33,230 bases of DNA from a virus. This document shows, piece by piece, positions 19,304 to 27,772 of the stretch. A program made the position numbers and the translations under genes. The stretch lies in IMG/VR virus record IMGVR_UViG_3300024999_000269, positions 1 to 33,230 of that record. The stretch is one strand, 5' to 3'. A model generated the notes under the pieces. The model worked only from the letters and a program-made list of their open reading frames with translations. It was not told the origin of the DNA and searched no databases. The stretch's first letter is position 1; the number at the start of each line of letters is the position of its first letter.

Positions 19304-22300
19304 ATGAAACGCGGCACTTTACCGATCATCGCAGCTTTTGGGATTATCGCCTGTGTTGAAATCCTCCCTCACGTTTGGGCAGGAGTCGCACTGCCGGCGA
19401 AGACTGATGCCAACAAGATCCAGGGGAAACGGGTCGAAGCTCCGACTGCTGGCGATGACAATGGTGCCTTGGTCTACATCAATGCATCGAGTGCCTACAA
19501 ACATCGGCCTAATGCGGCGGCGAGTGTCGCGGGGAAACTCGATGAAGCGACCTTTGCCGCGTATACCTCACAAGACAGGCTCCTGACTTCGATATTTGCC
19601 GCGTATACCTCGATTGAACGTGCTGGCGGGGCGGGAACATGGGGAAGCATTACCGGAACGCTGAGTGACCAGACGGACTTGAATGAGGCGCTTGGCAACA
19701 AGGTCGATACCTCAGTCTTCACCGCCTATACTTCCATCGACAGGTCGGGTGTCTCCGCTGAAACCTTTACAAATTACACAAGTCAGGACAGAGTGACGGT
19801 AACGACGTTTTCGCAATACACTGCTACAAACAGGTCATGGGGTACGATCACCGGGACGTTAAGCGACCAGACCGATCTTCAGAACGCGCTCAATGCGAAA
19901 CAGGCGACCGTAACCGGGGGAGCAACGACTATCACCGGGAGCGACCTCACTGCGAGTCGGGCGCTTGTTTCGAACACTTCAGGGAAAGTCGCAACGTCTT
20001 CTGTGACCTCGACTGAATTGAGCTATCTGAGCGGGGTAACGTCTTCAGTCCAGACGCAGTTTACCGGGAAGATAGGCACATCAGCTTCCTTTGGCGGCGA
20101 TGTCTCAGGGACGTATGGGGCCATTGTCGTAGGAGACGACACGCACAATCATACGTCTTCGACCATTCCTTCAAACTCATTTACGGCGGCAGGTGTAGTG
20201 ACTTCAGGGGCAGGAAACGCCTCAAAGGTCTGGAAGACTGATGCCTCAGGGAATCCGGCATGGCGGGATGACTTGACTGGTTCAAGTCCGACCTTCGACA
20301 CGGTGGGCGGGGGAACAAACACGTCTTCAACGATGACGCTTGGTTCTGGCGGGACGTTGACTTACTCAGGAACGGGCGTCGTCAATGCTAGCAAGTACAA
20401 GGGCGAAACGGGACCGAGTGCGGTTGAGTTCGCCTACCTTTCCGACCTCGAAAGCGCCATACTGGAAGTTAACGATGTGGTCAATAATCTGACGGCAGGG
20501 GGAACGGCTGTACCGTTAAGCGCGGAACAGGGTAAGGGGCTGAATACTGCTTTTGTCAATTACACTTCCACTGACCGGCTTACCAAAGCATCTTTCACTT
20601 CCTACACCTCCGCCCACAAAACCGCCGACGATCACCCCCAGTACCACACCGACGCGCGGGGGGATGCGCGGTATCCAGTAAAAGACGCACTGACCGTCAA
20701 TGTCATGGATTACATACCTTCCAATCTCCATGCTGGCATTTATGACCGCAGTGGGACAACTGACTTGACTGCATACATAAATACCGCCCTTGATGACGGC
20801 TATGTTTTCTTCCCTCCCGGCACTTACTACCACACCGGGGCGATTACTGTTGATGTATCGAAATCTGGCATTATCGGCGCGGCATACGGCGGCACTCGCT
20901 TTAAGTCTCCAAGTGTTATTACAAATGGAGCGATACAAGTAGGCGATTTTTCATGGTCAACTGGCATCGAATTTATAGAGCAAGCTCCTGAATACTCCGC
21001 GTCACTTTCTCAGTCAGGCACCACAATCACTGTCACTGCTACCGGCCACGGGGCAAAGGCTGGGGAAACCATATATCTACACGAAGCCGTAGGTATCACC
21101 ATCACCGAAGGGTATTACGCTGTTGCAACCGTGCCAACCGCTGACACTTTAACGGTTACGGCGGGGAGTTCTCAAACCGATACCGGGACAGCTTCTATGC
21201 ACAAGCGTCATGGGGTCAACTCTGCCTATTCGGCCAATGCACGATACAACCAGGTGGTAAAGGACATTGTTGTTGAATGCACTGCCGCCACAAAGACCGA
21301 TTCTATTGGCATCAACGTCCATTCTTCATGGTATCCGCTGGTGCAAAACGTCAAAGTTTATGGCTTCTTGCGTGGTATCAAAGCCAACTCTGTAGGGTTC
21401 AGCCTATTTGACAACCTCATTGCAGAGTGGGCTGATAATGACGGTGATTACTTCTCTCAGTTCGTCACTGACAAGACTATCGAAACAGTCCTCTGGCTGG
21501 ATGGCTCAACCGAAGCGCCCCCCGAAGGGTGGGCATGGTCAACCGGCATCGGGCCGCACAACATCTTTTCCAATATCAACGCCAAGAAGACCACTATTGC
21601 CGGAGTGTACGCAGCAGGAACCAACCTCGGCGACATAATCATCAACAACGTACATACGGCGCATACCTGCACCACGTCTGGATGTGGCGGGGGTGTTCTG
21701 TTTAGCAACGCAGGGGATGGCACTGTCAGTTATGCCAACAAGATATTGATAAGCAACGTAGCAACCGACCTAGGGGAGTTTGCTGTCAAGTTTGATGGTG
21801 GGGATACATGGTCGAATGTCACGGTTGCTGGGGTTATCCATACGGCGGATGTCGGTGTCGCAGGCCTTAATACTACGACAGTTAATGGTAAGACCAACCG
21901 CATTTATTACAACGCCGTGCAAGCACCTATGAGTTCAGTAAATAACAACATTCCTCAATGGGATGGTGAAGACGGGCATAGCTTGAAAAGCGGATTGAGT
22001 GTTGTTACCACTGTCGGCAGTCCCGGTTCCGACACCGCCATACCAACTGAAAAAGCAGTACGTACAGCAATCGGCGCGGGAGGGGCAGGCACTCCTGCCG
22101 GGTCTTCTGGTGATTATCAGATAAACGATGCCGGCTCTTTTGGTGGCGGAATTCTCAAACAGCTCGACAGTAACAGTATTGCTGTCGGCGCAGCATCGGT
22201 GATTTCGGAAGATACTAACCGCGCATACTTAGCCATAAAAGGCGGTGCTGGGGCCGGGGTGGTGGAGTTTCAGACTGCCGCCGCCGACGCTGATGGGGCA

Positions 22301-23533
22301 AGTATTGGCATGTTTCAGTTTTCCGACGGTGCATCTAATACTCGCGCTGTTGCCGTAGTTGGTTCGCAATACGGAGCAACAGCCAACAACCGTGGCGGCA
22401 GATTCAGCCTTTTTGCTAAGGAAAACGGCTCAAGCAACTTCGGAGAAACACTAAGGGCTATTTATGGGAAAGTGAAAATAGGGATTAATTCAGGTGCTCC
22501 TACCGACTTGGGAGTTCCTGATGAAGCCCTCGACGTTACAGGTAATGTCAAAATGTCCGGGAGCCTTACTGATGGGACAACCACAAAGACCGTCACGGAA
22601 CTTTGGAACAATGGCGGTGCTGTGAGCCTAGCTTCAATAGCTGCTGGCGGTACGGTTTCATGTTCGCATACCACTGTATTTATAACTAGCGGAGCAGCAG
22701 GGGCAGATACAACTTTACCGGCGGATTGCACTGCCGGGAAAATTATAACAGTGAAAAACAGTTCAGGGGCAGCCCAGGATATTATTGCGGCGAGTGGGTA
22801 CATAGATGATACGCCGGGGCTAGAGTGGCGCATTCCCTCAACAGGTACAGCTTCTTTTATCAGCGAAGGGGCTGCGGCAGGGTGGCAAGCTATAAAACAT
22901 CCTGTCCCTGACTGCGATAATGCGACCACCAGCAAACTCCTGTACGACGAAACTACCAAAACCTACACCTGCGGCACCGATCAAACCGGTGGTAATTGGG
23001 TAGCGACTGGCAGTGATGCGTACCTCTCAGGAAATGCTGGTGTGGGTACAACATCACCAATATTTTCTATTGAATCAAAGGGCGCAACGGCAGGTTCTGC
23101 GCAAATAGCCACCCGAGTTATCGGGGCCGACCTTGGAGCAGGGGGCGGGGGGGGGATAGTCATTCAGGGTGGCAACTCCAACGGTACAAACGGAATGCCC
23201 AAATCAGGGGAGCGTCTTGGATATGTGACCTTTGGTGCAAGGGATACATCAGGCTCACCGGCTAACAGAGCCTCCGGCGATATATACATGCTGGCAACCG
23301 AGGCGCAATCCACCACAGCATTAGGTGGCGATATGATTTTCCGCACAGTTCCCAACACCAGCACGACACGGACCGAGCGGATGCGGATAAAAGAAAATGG
23401 CGTTGTCCGTTTTGTCCCGATAGCTATCCCCGCAAGCTGTGAACTTGGAGACACCTACGTTAACAGCAGCGACAACAAAATGTATAGCTGCACCACCGCC
23501 GGGACACCAGGGAGTTGGACGGCACACTGGTGA
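19304..23533 (+). CDS. Large tail fibre / tailspike with pectin-lyase-like domain
   Basis: A 1409-residue product. Residues 1-26 are signal-like (KRG, hydrophobic, Cys17 in GIIAC), odd for a virion protein. Residues about 80-430 carry repeated F-x-x-YTS-x-D/E-R motifs and twice ITGTLSDQTDL, the trimeric-stalk style of tail fibres. Residues about 480-860 begin NVMDYIPSNLHAGIYDRSGT and FFPPGTYYHTGAI, the usual opening of phage pectin-lyase beta-helix depolymerases. The C-terminal third has GGDMIFRTVP and RTERMRIKENG, typical of fibre tips. It probably binds and may cleave host surface polysaccharide. Confidence 0.8.
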   Translation: MKRGTLPIIAAFGIIACVEILPHVWAGVALPAKTDANKIQGKRVEAPTAGDDNGALVYINASSAYKHRPNAAASVAGKLDEATFAAYTSQDRLLTSIFAAYTSIERAGGAGTWGSITGTLSDQTDLNEALGNKVDTSVFTAYTSIDRSGVSAETFTNYTSQDRVTVTTFSQYTATNRSWGTITGTLSDQTDLQNALNAKQATVTGGATTITGSDLTASRALVSNTSGKVATSSVTSTELSYLSGVTSSVQTQFTGKIGTSASFGGDVSGTYGAIVVGDDTHNHTSSTIPSNSFTAAGVVTSGAGNASKVWKTDASGNPAWRDDLTGSSPTFDTVGGGTNTSSTMTLGSGGTLTYSGTGVVNASKYKGETGPSAVEFAYLSDLESAILEVNDVVNNLTAGGTAVPLSAEQGKGLNTAFVNYTSTDRLTKASFTSYTSAHKTADDHPQYHTDARGDARYPVKDALTVNVMDYIPSNLHAGIYDRSGTTDLTAYINTALDDGYVFFPPGTYYHTGAITVDVSKSGIIGAAYGGTRFKSPSVITNGAIQVGDFSWSTGIEFIEQAPEYSASLSQSGTTITVTATGHGAKAGETIYLHEAVGITITEGYYAVATVPTADTLTVTAGSSQTDTGTASMHKRHGVNSAYSANARYNQVVKDIVVECTAATKTDSIGINVHSSWYPLVQNVKVYGFLRGIKANSVGFSLFDNLIAEWADNDGDYFSQFVTDKTIETVLWLDGSTEAPPEGWAWSTGIGPHNIFSNINAKKTTIAGVYAAGTNLGDIIINNVHTAHTCTTSGCGGGVLFSNAGDGTVSYANKILISNVATDLGEFAVKFDGGDTWSNVTVAGVIHTADVGVAGLNTTTVNGKTNRIYYNAVQAPMSSVNNNIPQWDGEDGHSLKSGLSVVTTVGSPGSDTAIPTEKAVRTAIGAGGAGTPAGSSGDYQINDAGSFGGGILKQLDSNSIAVGAASVISEDTNRAYLAIKGGAGAGVVEFQTAAADADGASIGMFQFSDGASNTRAVAVVGSQYGATANNRGGRFSLFAKENGSSNFGETLRAIYGKVKIGINSGAPTDLGVPDEALDVTGNVKMSGSLTDGTTTKTVTELWNNGGAVSLASIAAGGTVSCSHTTVFITSGAAGADTTLPADCTAGKIITVKNSSGAAQDIIAASGYIDDTPGLEWRIPSTGTASFISEGAAAGWQAIKHPVPDCDNATTSKLLYDETTKTYTCGTDQTGGNWVATGSDAYLSGNAGVGTTSPIFSIESKGATAGSAQIATRVIGADLGAGGGGGIVIQGGNSNGTNGMPKSGERLGYVTFGARDTSGSPANRASGDIYMLATEAQSTTALGGDMIFRTVPNTSTTRTERMRIKENGVVRFVPIAIPASCELGDTYVNSSDNKMYSCTTAGTPGSWTAHW

Positions 23534-23550
23534 TAACTGTAGGAGGTAAT

Positions 23551-23631
23551 ATGACGATAGGAATAATAGGCGTTTCCGTCCCACTGTTGGTATTTCTAGT
23601 TTACGTAATTATATCCTGCTTATTCCAATAG
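23551..23631 (+). CDS. 26-residue membrane micro-protein
   Basis: Perfect Shine-Dalgarno (TAGGAGGTAAT). The product is almost entirely one hydrophobic segment ending SCLFQ. Its position at the head of the lysis region suggests a holin-like or holin-modulating peptide. There is no homology to cite. Confidence 0.5.
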   Translation: MTIGIIGVSVPLLVFLVYVIISCLFQ

Positions 23632-23639
23632 CTCATAAA

Positions 23640-23672
23640 CCCCGCAAACGCCACCAGCTAGAGACGGCGGGG
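23640..23672 (+). other. Weak intergenic stem
   Basis: CCCCGC (23640-23645) pairs with GCGGGG (23667-23672) over a 21-base loop. No T run. Low significance. Confidence 0.25.
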
Positions 23673-23708
23673 ATGATACGAACTTCAAACACTGTGAATG
23701 GAGGTAAC

Positions 23709-23774
23709 ATGAAAAAGACCAAGCCGAGACCAAAACCAGCGCCTAAACCGAAACCCAAAACATACTACGCGTAA
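23709..23774 (+). CDS. 21-residue Lys/Pro-rich peptide
   Basis: ATG 23709 follows GGAGGTAAC. The peptide is made of K/R-P repeats (KPRPKPAPKPKPK) ending TYYA. Such peptides stay extended and basic. It may be a real micro-gene because the Shine-Dalgarno is strong, but function and conservation cannot be judged. Confidence 0.4.
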   Translation: MKKTKPRPKPAPKPKPKTYYA

Positions 23775-23784
23775 GGAGCCGCCT

Positions 23785-24015
23785 ATGCCACCAGAGCATC
23801 TTTGCAAGGAACACAGCGGCATCCTGATGTGGATGAAGATCAACGCCGTCCTCGGTACTGTCGCTGTCACTCTTCTTGGCTATTCCTCGTTCATTCAAGT
23901 GCCAAATTTGCGTTATGACATAGCCAAAGAACAGGCGCAGATGCAGGATAACTTGAACCGGGATATTCAAGCGATTAAGGACCGTATTTCGCGGCTGGAA
24001 GCGCAACTGAGATAG
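23785..24015 (+). CDS. Membrane protein with C-terminal coiled coil, holin candidate
   Basis: A 76-residue product behind AAGGAGCCGCCT. One transmembrane helix (about residues 16-37) is followed by a coiled coil (LRYDIAKEQAQMQDNLNRDI and IKDRISRLEAQL). This resembles small phage lysis-region proteins of the XhlA or class III holin type in arrangement, though the order TM-then-coil is reversed relative to XhlA. It lies four genes before the endolysin, which supports a role in lysis. Confidence 0.5.
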   Translation: MPPEHLCKEHSGILMWMKINAVLGTVAVTLLGYSSFIQVPNLRYDIAKEQAQMQDNLNRDIQAIKDRISRLEAQLR

Positions 24016-24024
24016 GAGGTAGCT

Positions 24025-24105
24025 ATGTGTCTCAACCCCTGTGAGCATCACCAACGTTACGGCTGCTGTCTCCGCGACTGCCCGAACTGGATACCGCCGA
24101 AATGA
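24025..24105 (+). CDS. 26-residue Cys/His-rich micro-protein
   Basis: TAGGAGGTAGCT precedes the ATG. The product holds five Cys and two His (MCLNPCEHHQRYGCCLRDCP), suitable for one zinc site. It overlaps the next gene by ATGA. Compare the similar 28-residue gene at 24748. Confidence 0.5.
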   Translation: MCLNPCEHHQRYGCCLRDCPNWIPPK

Positions 24106-24284
24106 AAGCCGTCCCTCTCGCCATAGCCGAAGCCGTCAACCTCTGCCACATGGCGCGGGAGTGGGCGTATGGTCCGGGAGAACAGCGGTGCATTGACCGG
24201 TGTGAGTTGTTGCTGCAAATGGCTGTTGACGAGCTATTGGAGATGAAGCGTGACGCTAAAAATGTTCCACTGCGAACATCATAA
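24102..24284 (+). CDS. Small helical protein near the endolysin
   Basis: A 60-residue product started by coupling at ATGA. It is amphipathic and helical (MAVDELLEMKRDAK), with three Cys (LCHM, RCIDRC). No known motif. It could be a lysis regulator by position only. Confidence 0.45.
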   Translation: MKAVPLAIAEAVNLCHMAREWAYGPGEQRCIDRCELLLQMAVDELLEMKRDAKNVPLRTS

Positions 24285-24328
24285 CTATGACAGATGGGTG
24301 CATTGTGGCTGGAAGGAGTGCAAACAGT

Positions 24329-24751
24329 ATGAGCAGAATAGACAGTCTCGAACCGGAGTTCGCAGAGAAAGTCAAAGCGTTGATAAAAGCAACGGAGATG
24401 GCGACGCAGCTTAAATGGATCATCACTTCTGGCCGGCGCACGATGGCGGAACAACTCAAGCTGTACGAGCAAGGGAGAACAGCACCGGGTAAGGTGGTTA
24501 CGAATGCGCGTCCCGGTTCATCCGCTCACAATTTTGGACTTGCCGCCGACCTTGCCCCTTTGCGAAGGGATGGCCGTATTTGGTGGGAAGCTCCTAAGTC
24601 GGTATGGCAGAAGATGGCGGATATTGCGCGGGAGATGGGCATGGTATCGGGCTTCTACTTCAAGACCATTTACGATGCACCTCATGTCGAGGATGACGGG
24701 TGGAAAACGGTACAGGCAAAGTGGAAGGCCGGGGAGATCCACGTAGCATGA
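24329..24751 (+). CDS. Endolysin, M15-type L-alanyl-D-glutamate peptidase
   Basis: 140 residues from ATG 24329, which has a good Shine-Dalgarno (GGAAGGAGTG); ATG 24287 in frame has none. The M15 metallopeptidase pattern is complete: TSGRR (33-37), the zinc motif S-x-H-x2-G-x-A-x-D (SAHNFGLAAD, H67 and D74) and a final zinc His in DAPHVED (H119). Such enzymes cut the peptide stem of peptidoglycan to free phage progeny, as in phage T5 endolysin. There is no signal peptide, so it needs a holin. Confidence 0.85.
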   Translation: MSRIDSLEPEFAEKVKALIKATEMATQLKWIITSGRRTMAEQLKLYEQGRTAPGKVVTNARPGSSAHNFGLAADLAPLRRDGRIWWEAPKSVWQKMADIAREMGMVSGFYFKTIYDAPHVEDDGWKTVQAKWKAGEIHVA

Positions 24752-24834
24752 CCTACTGCCCGTATCGCAGGCGTAACGGAGCGCATGGCATGGAGCCGTG
24801 CTGCAAGTATTGCCAATGGAGGGAGGAATTATAA
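24748..24834 (+). CDS. 28-residue Cys-rich micro-protein
   Basis: The ATG overlaps the endolysin stop. The product has CPYRRRNGAHG followed by CCKYCQW, a four-Cys, one-His cluster that could bind zinc. The last A of its stop is the A of the next ATG, so the two are coupled, and its end contains the strong Shine-Dalgarno of that gene. Confidence 0.45.
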   Translation: MTYCPYRRRNGAHGMEPCCKYCQWREEL

Positions 24835-26630
24835 TGCACCGTACAATCCGATATTGTTTGCTCATCCTGCTCATTCTCATCACCGGCAACGCCTGGGGAG
24901 CAAAATGCACATCAACGAAAACTGGCAACTGGTCAGCATTCGGCACATGGAGTTCCGCGACGTGTACCAACGCTTCCAAAGATGTTCCAGGTACAGGCAC
25001 ATTTGCCAACTACTCAGCTGTCGTGTCAACTGGACACACTGTAACAGCTGACCTAAGTGCAAACATCTACGCAACAGTGGTTGAGGGGCATCTACTTCAG
25101 GGGCCGGGAGTTACAACGTCACTGACTGCCTTGCTTACCATTGGCAACGGTGCAGGGAAGGACGGCACGTTCACTTTCGGTGCAGGTTCAACTCTAGCCA
25201 TGGGGGCAAATAACTTTGTTGTCAACAACGCCAATATTCGCAGCAATGCAACACCTAGCGCATGGGCGATTGTTACCGGAACTGGGGCTGTGACTTACGG
25301 GATCACAAATGTAAAGCAGTCGTGGCGGATCAGTTACATCAGTTGGCAAAATACAGGTACGCACTATTATCGTCTGCGGAGTGACGTTGGCGCGGTCACT
25401 ACCGAGTTTTTAGCAGACCATTGCGCCTGGCATGGTACGGCGGCAGTTACTATTGGCACCGGTAGCTACACACCAGCAACAACCCCCATCACAGTAAACA
25501 ACTCAGATTTCTATGACCTCACCGGAAATATTCTGTTTGGGGATACAGGTTTGCCCGGTTCAAACGTGCGTATGTGGAATCACAACACTATGCACCAAAC
25601 AACTACAAAACGCAGTCTGTCACTAGGATTAAGTATGACTACTGACGGTACTGTGTTTGACGGTTGGGATGTGCCTGCAACTTCTTATGGAGGCATCAGG
25701 CATAAAAATATATTTGTATCACACCGCATTGGTGCTTCTGGGGGTACTCATTTTGCGCTAATTGCCGCCACAGGTTTAGCGCCTATTTTGGAGGATTCAT
25801 ACTTTTACAGCCCAGCAACACAGCTTAATTCGCATGGTTTAGCGATTGGCGGGACAAATGCAGCCACTGCCACGGTACAGAATAGTATTTTTGAATATTG
25901 GGGAACCGAACCGAATCAAATATCTCCAGGTTCCAATCTGAATTTGGATTTATTGAATAATATAACAATTAGCCGCGCAGGATCATTTTTAACTATAGGC
26001 AGCACAACCGGGACCACTAACGTCAAAAACAATACTGTGTTTTTTGATGGAGGAACATACAGCAATGGATACGGAGGGCTTGTATTGGTTGAGAATAGCA
26101 ACCATACCGCCGCACTTAATATTACTAACAACATACAGGCCGTAGCAGTTAGCACAGGCACAAAAGACGGAGCGGTTGGGCTCAACAATGCCACGTATAC
26201 ATTTAACATCACGTCGTCAGACTACAATGTGTGGAATGGTATGTCTGCTGCGCTGGCATATTATAATGTTGACTCAGTAGGGGGCACAACCAACGACAGA
26301 TACGATATAAACCCGAGCTTTGTAGATTCTACACGTAGGTTTGCATTATGGGGTGCTACGCAAGGCACGGACGGAACAGACACTGCCGCTATCAATAAAT
26401 TGCTTGCAATCAACGGCTACAACGCCACAACAAAAACACAGAGCGACACGCCATCAGGCGTAACTGTTGCCGATCTTGTGGCATGGGTTCGTGCCGGTTT
26501 CACCCCCACCAACTCCGCGCTGTTAACCGCTGGCGAGGGCGGCACCTACATCGGCGCGGTGCAGCCGGTGATGGCTGGCGGTGCGGATAAACACAGGGGC
26601 TTTGAAATGGGCTTTGAGTTCTCGTTTTAA
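24834..26630 (+). CDS. Exported beta-helix (G8/pectin-lyase-like) protein
   Basis: 598 residues; the start is set by GGGAGGAATTATA. Residues 1-22 are a textbook Sec signal (HRTIRY, LLILLILITG, cleavage after AWG or AKC). The mature N-terminus (GNWSAFGTWSSATC, then VVSTGHTVT) resembles the opening of G8-like domains, and the rest runs as right-handed beta-helix coils with repeated Asn/Ser/Thr turns (NNITISRAGSFLTIGSTTG). It ends in GFEMGFEFSF, an aromatic-ended tail like outer-membrane-targeted proteins. A phage gene for a secreted beta-helix is unusual. It may modify the host surface or be a virion enzyme with a vestigial signal. Confidence 0.7.
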   Translation: MHRTIRYCLLILLILITGNAWGAKCTSTKTGNWSAFGTWSSATCTNASKDVPGTGTFANYSAVVSTGHTVTADLSANIYATVVEGHLLQGPGVTTSLTALLTIGNGAGKDGTFTFGAGSTLAMGANNFVVNNANIRSNATPSAWAIVTGTGAVTYGITNVKQSWRISYISWQNTGTHYYRLRSDVGAVTTEFLADHCAWHGTAAVTIGTGSYTPATTPITVNNSDFYDLTGNILFGDTGLPGSNVRMWNHNTMHQTTTKRSLSLGLSMTTDGTVFDGWDVPATSYGGIRHKNIFVSHRIGASGGTHFALIAATGLAPILEDSYFYSPATQLNSHGLAIGGTNAATATVQNSIFEYWGTEPNQISPGSNLNLDLLNNITISRAGSFLTIGSTTGTTNVKNNTVFFDGGTYSNGYGGLVLVENSNHTAALNITNNIQAVAVSTGTKDGAVGLNNATYTFNITSSDYNVWNGMSAALAYYNVDSVGGTTNDRYDINPSFVDSTRRFALWGATQGTDGTDTAAINKLLAINGYNATTKTQSDTPSGVTVADLVAWVRAGFTPTNSALLTAGEGGTYIGAVQPVMAGGADKHRGFEMGFEFSF

Positions 26631-26639
26631 GGAGGATTT

Positions 26640-27257
26640 ATGAAAATAGCGTTCCGCAAGAAGTGCCACACTATTTACAGCCGCATCATCTGCTTCTGGA
26701 CCTTTGGCAAATACTCTCATTCGGAACTTGTCTTCTCCGATGGCAAAAGTTTTTCCGCTGACGAGTCTGATGGTGGTACACGCTGGAAAGATTCCATTAT
26801 GGACCCTGACGAGTGGGACTTTATCGACATCCCTTGCAATAAGACGCAGGAGAAGGAAATTCGCAAGTTCTGTGAAGGGGAAGACGGTTTGAAATACGAC
26901 ATGATTGGTATCGGTTTTTCCTTCCTTCCAATTCCTATCGGCTGGCAGTCGGCAGAGAAATGGTTTTGCTCTGAAATATGCGCGGCGGCGTTGCAACAGA
27001 TTGGCTACCTGGTCGGCTATACGCCTTCAAGGATTAGCCCGAATAAGCTGTACTCCCTTCTCAAGAGTGAGCGGCGGTTGCGTATTAAGTCCTTGCCGCT
27101 GTCGTTAATCATTTTGCTGCTCACCGGCTGTGCCTCCGTAGCCTGTCCCAAGACTGTACAGGTTGAGGCAGGAACCGGCGTGCGCCATGAGGTAGGGGAA
27201 TCGCCAGTGAAAACCAACACGGCCATTGTACGGGCCACATGGGAGTTGAGGAAATGA
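26640..27257 (+). CDS. Permuted papain-like (YiiX/G6R-type) hydrolase with lipoprotein tail
   Basis: A 205-residue product behind AAGGAGGATTT. Residues 1-145 fit the permuted papain-fold family: H27 in YSHSELVF, KYDMIGIGF, and the nucleophile C110 in WFCSEICAA. Family members are thiol hydrolases or amidases on cell-wall or lipid substrates. Residues 147-164 (RIKSLPLSLIILLLTGC) are a lipoprotein signal with lipobox LTGC, in the middle of the chain. Either this is a fusion or an internal start at TTG 27078 makes a separate 59-residue lipoprotein. Confidence 0.7.
   Translation: MKIAFRKKCHTIYSRIICFWTFGKYSHSELVFSDGKSFSADESDGGTRWKDSIMDPDEWDFIDIPCNKTQEKEIRKFCEGEDGLKYDMIGIGFSFLPIPIGWQSAEKWFCSEICAAALQQIGYLVGYTPSRISPNKLYSLLKSERRLRIKSLPLSLIILLLTGCASVACPKTVQVEAGTGVRHEVGESPVKTNTAIVRATWELRK
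27078..27257 (+). CDS. Possible nested lipoprotein from an internal start
   Basis: TTG 27078 in the same frame as the hydrolase would give (M)RIKSLPLSLIILLLTGC, a complete lipoprotein signal, and a 42-residue mature part starting at Cys164 of the long product. The Shine-Dalgarno is weak (GAGCGGCGG). Outer-membrane spanins are often nested and of this size, but the mature part has few prolines. This is an inference. Confidence 0.35.
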   Translation: MRIKSLPLSLIILLLTGCASVACPKTVQVEAGTGVRHEVGESPVKTNTAIVRATWELRK

Positions 27258-27607
27258 GATACGCAATCGTTGCATTAATTCTTCTGGTGACTTCCGGCGC
27301 ATATGCCGAATGGGAAGGCTTTTCTTTTGCTAACGAAGGCTCTTATACATGCGAGTACGAAAAAGTGACGCGCCTTGTGAATGAAGGCGATGTCGCATGC
27401 AATCATGAGTGGGTTTATGAACCGGAAAGAATCGGTCCTAGCGCAGTGTATGCCGTCTATTGCTCCTGTGGTTGTCCCGATGAAGGGCGCAACAAGATAT
27501 GCAGGAAGTGTCTCAGGAAAGTCAATGAGAGCACTCAGGGCAGAATGGCGAATCCAAAGGAATCCGAATACAGCAAGCTGAACCGGCTGATTGGAGGCGA
27601 GAAATGA
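27254..27607 (+). CDS. Exported Cys-rich protein
   Basis: 117 residues from ATG 27254 (Shine-Dalgarno GAGG, overlap ATGA). Residues 1-18 form a Sec signal (MRYAIVALILLVTSGAYA). The mature protein has seven Cys, including CSCGC and C-x2-C (CRKC), so disulfides or a metal site are likely. It stands between the hydrolase and a lipoprotein, all overlapping, which points to one envelope-acting unit. The function is unknown. Confidence 0.65.
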   Translation: MRYAIVALILLVTSGAYAEWEGFSFANEGSYTCEYEKVTRLVNEGDVACNHEWVYEPERIGPSAVYAVYCSCGCPDEGRNKICRKCLRKVNESTQGRMANPKESEYSKLNRLIGGEK

Positions 27608-27762
27608 GATGGATCTTGATAGCAACACTCCTTGCCGGCTGCGCCTACAACTCTCAGACGGTCAATGCTTATGGAAGTCTCGTCTACTGTCACGGCACCG
27701 TTGATAAGCCTGTTGACGTGAGTACCGATTTCAAGGGCAACAAAGTAACCCCTCTACCGTAA
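27604..27762 (+). CDS. 52-residue lipoprotein, spanin candidate
   Basis: The start overlaps the previous stop. MRWILIATLLAGC is a short lipoprotein signal with lipobox LAGC; the mature part is 40 residues and ends DVSTDFKGNKVTPLP. Small phage lipoproteins with a DKPVDV-x-T element occur near lysis genes. It may be an outer-membrane spanin, although no inner-membrane partner is obvious next to it. Confidence 0.6.
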   Translation: MRWILIATLLAGCAYNSQTVNAYGSLVYCHGTVDKPVDVSTDFKGNKVTPLP

Positions 27763-27772
27763 AGGACAGACC

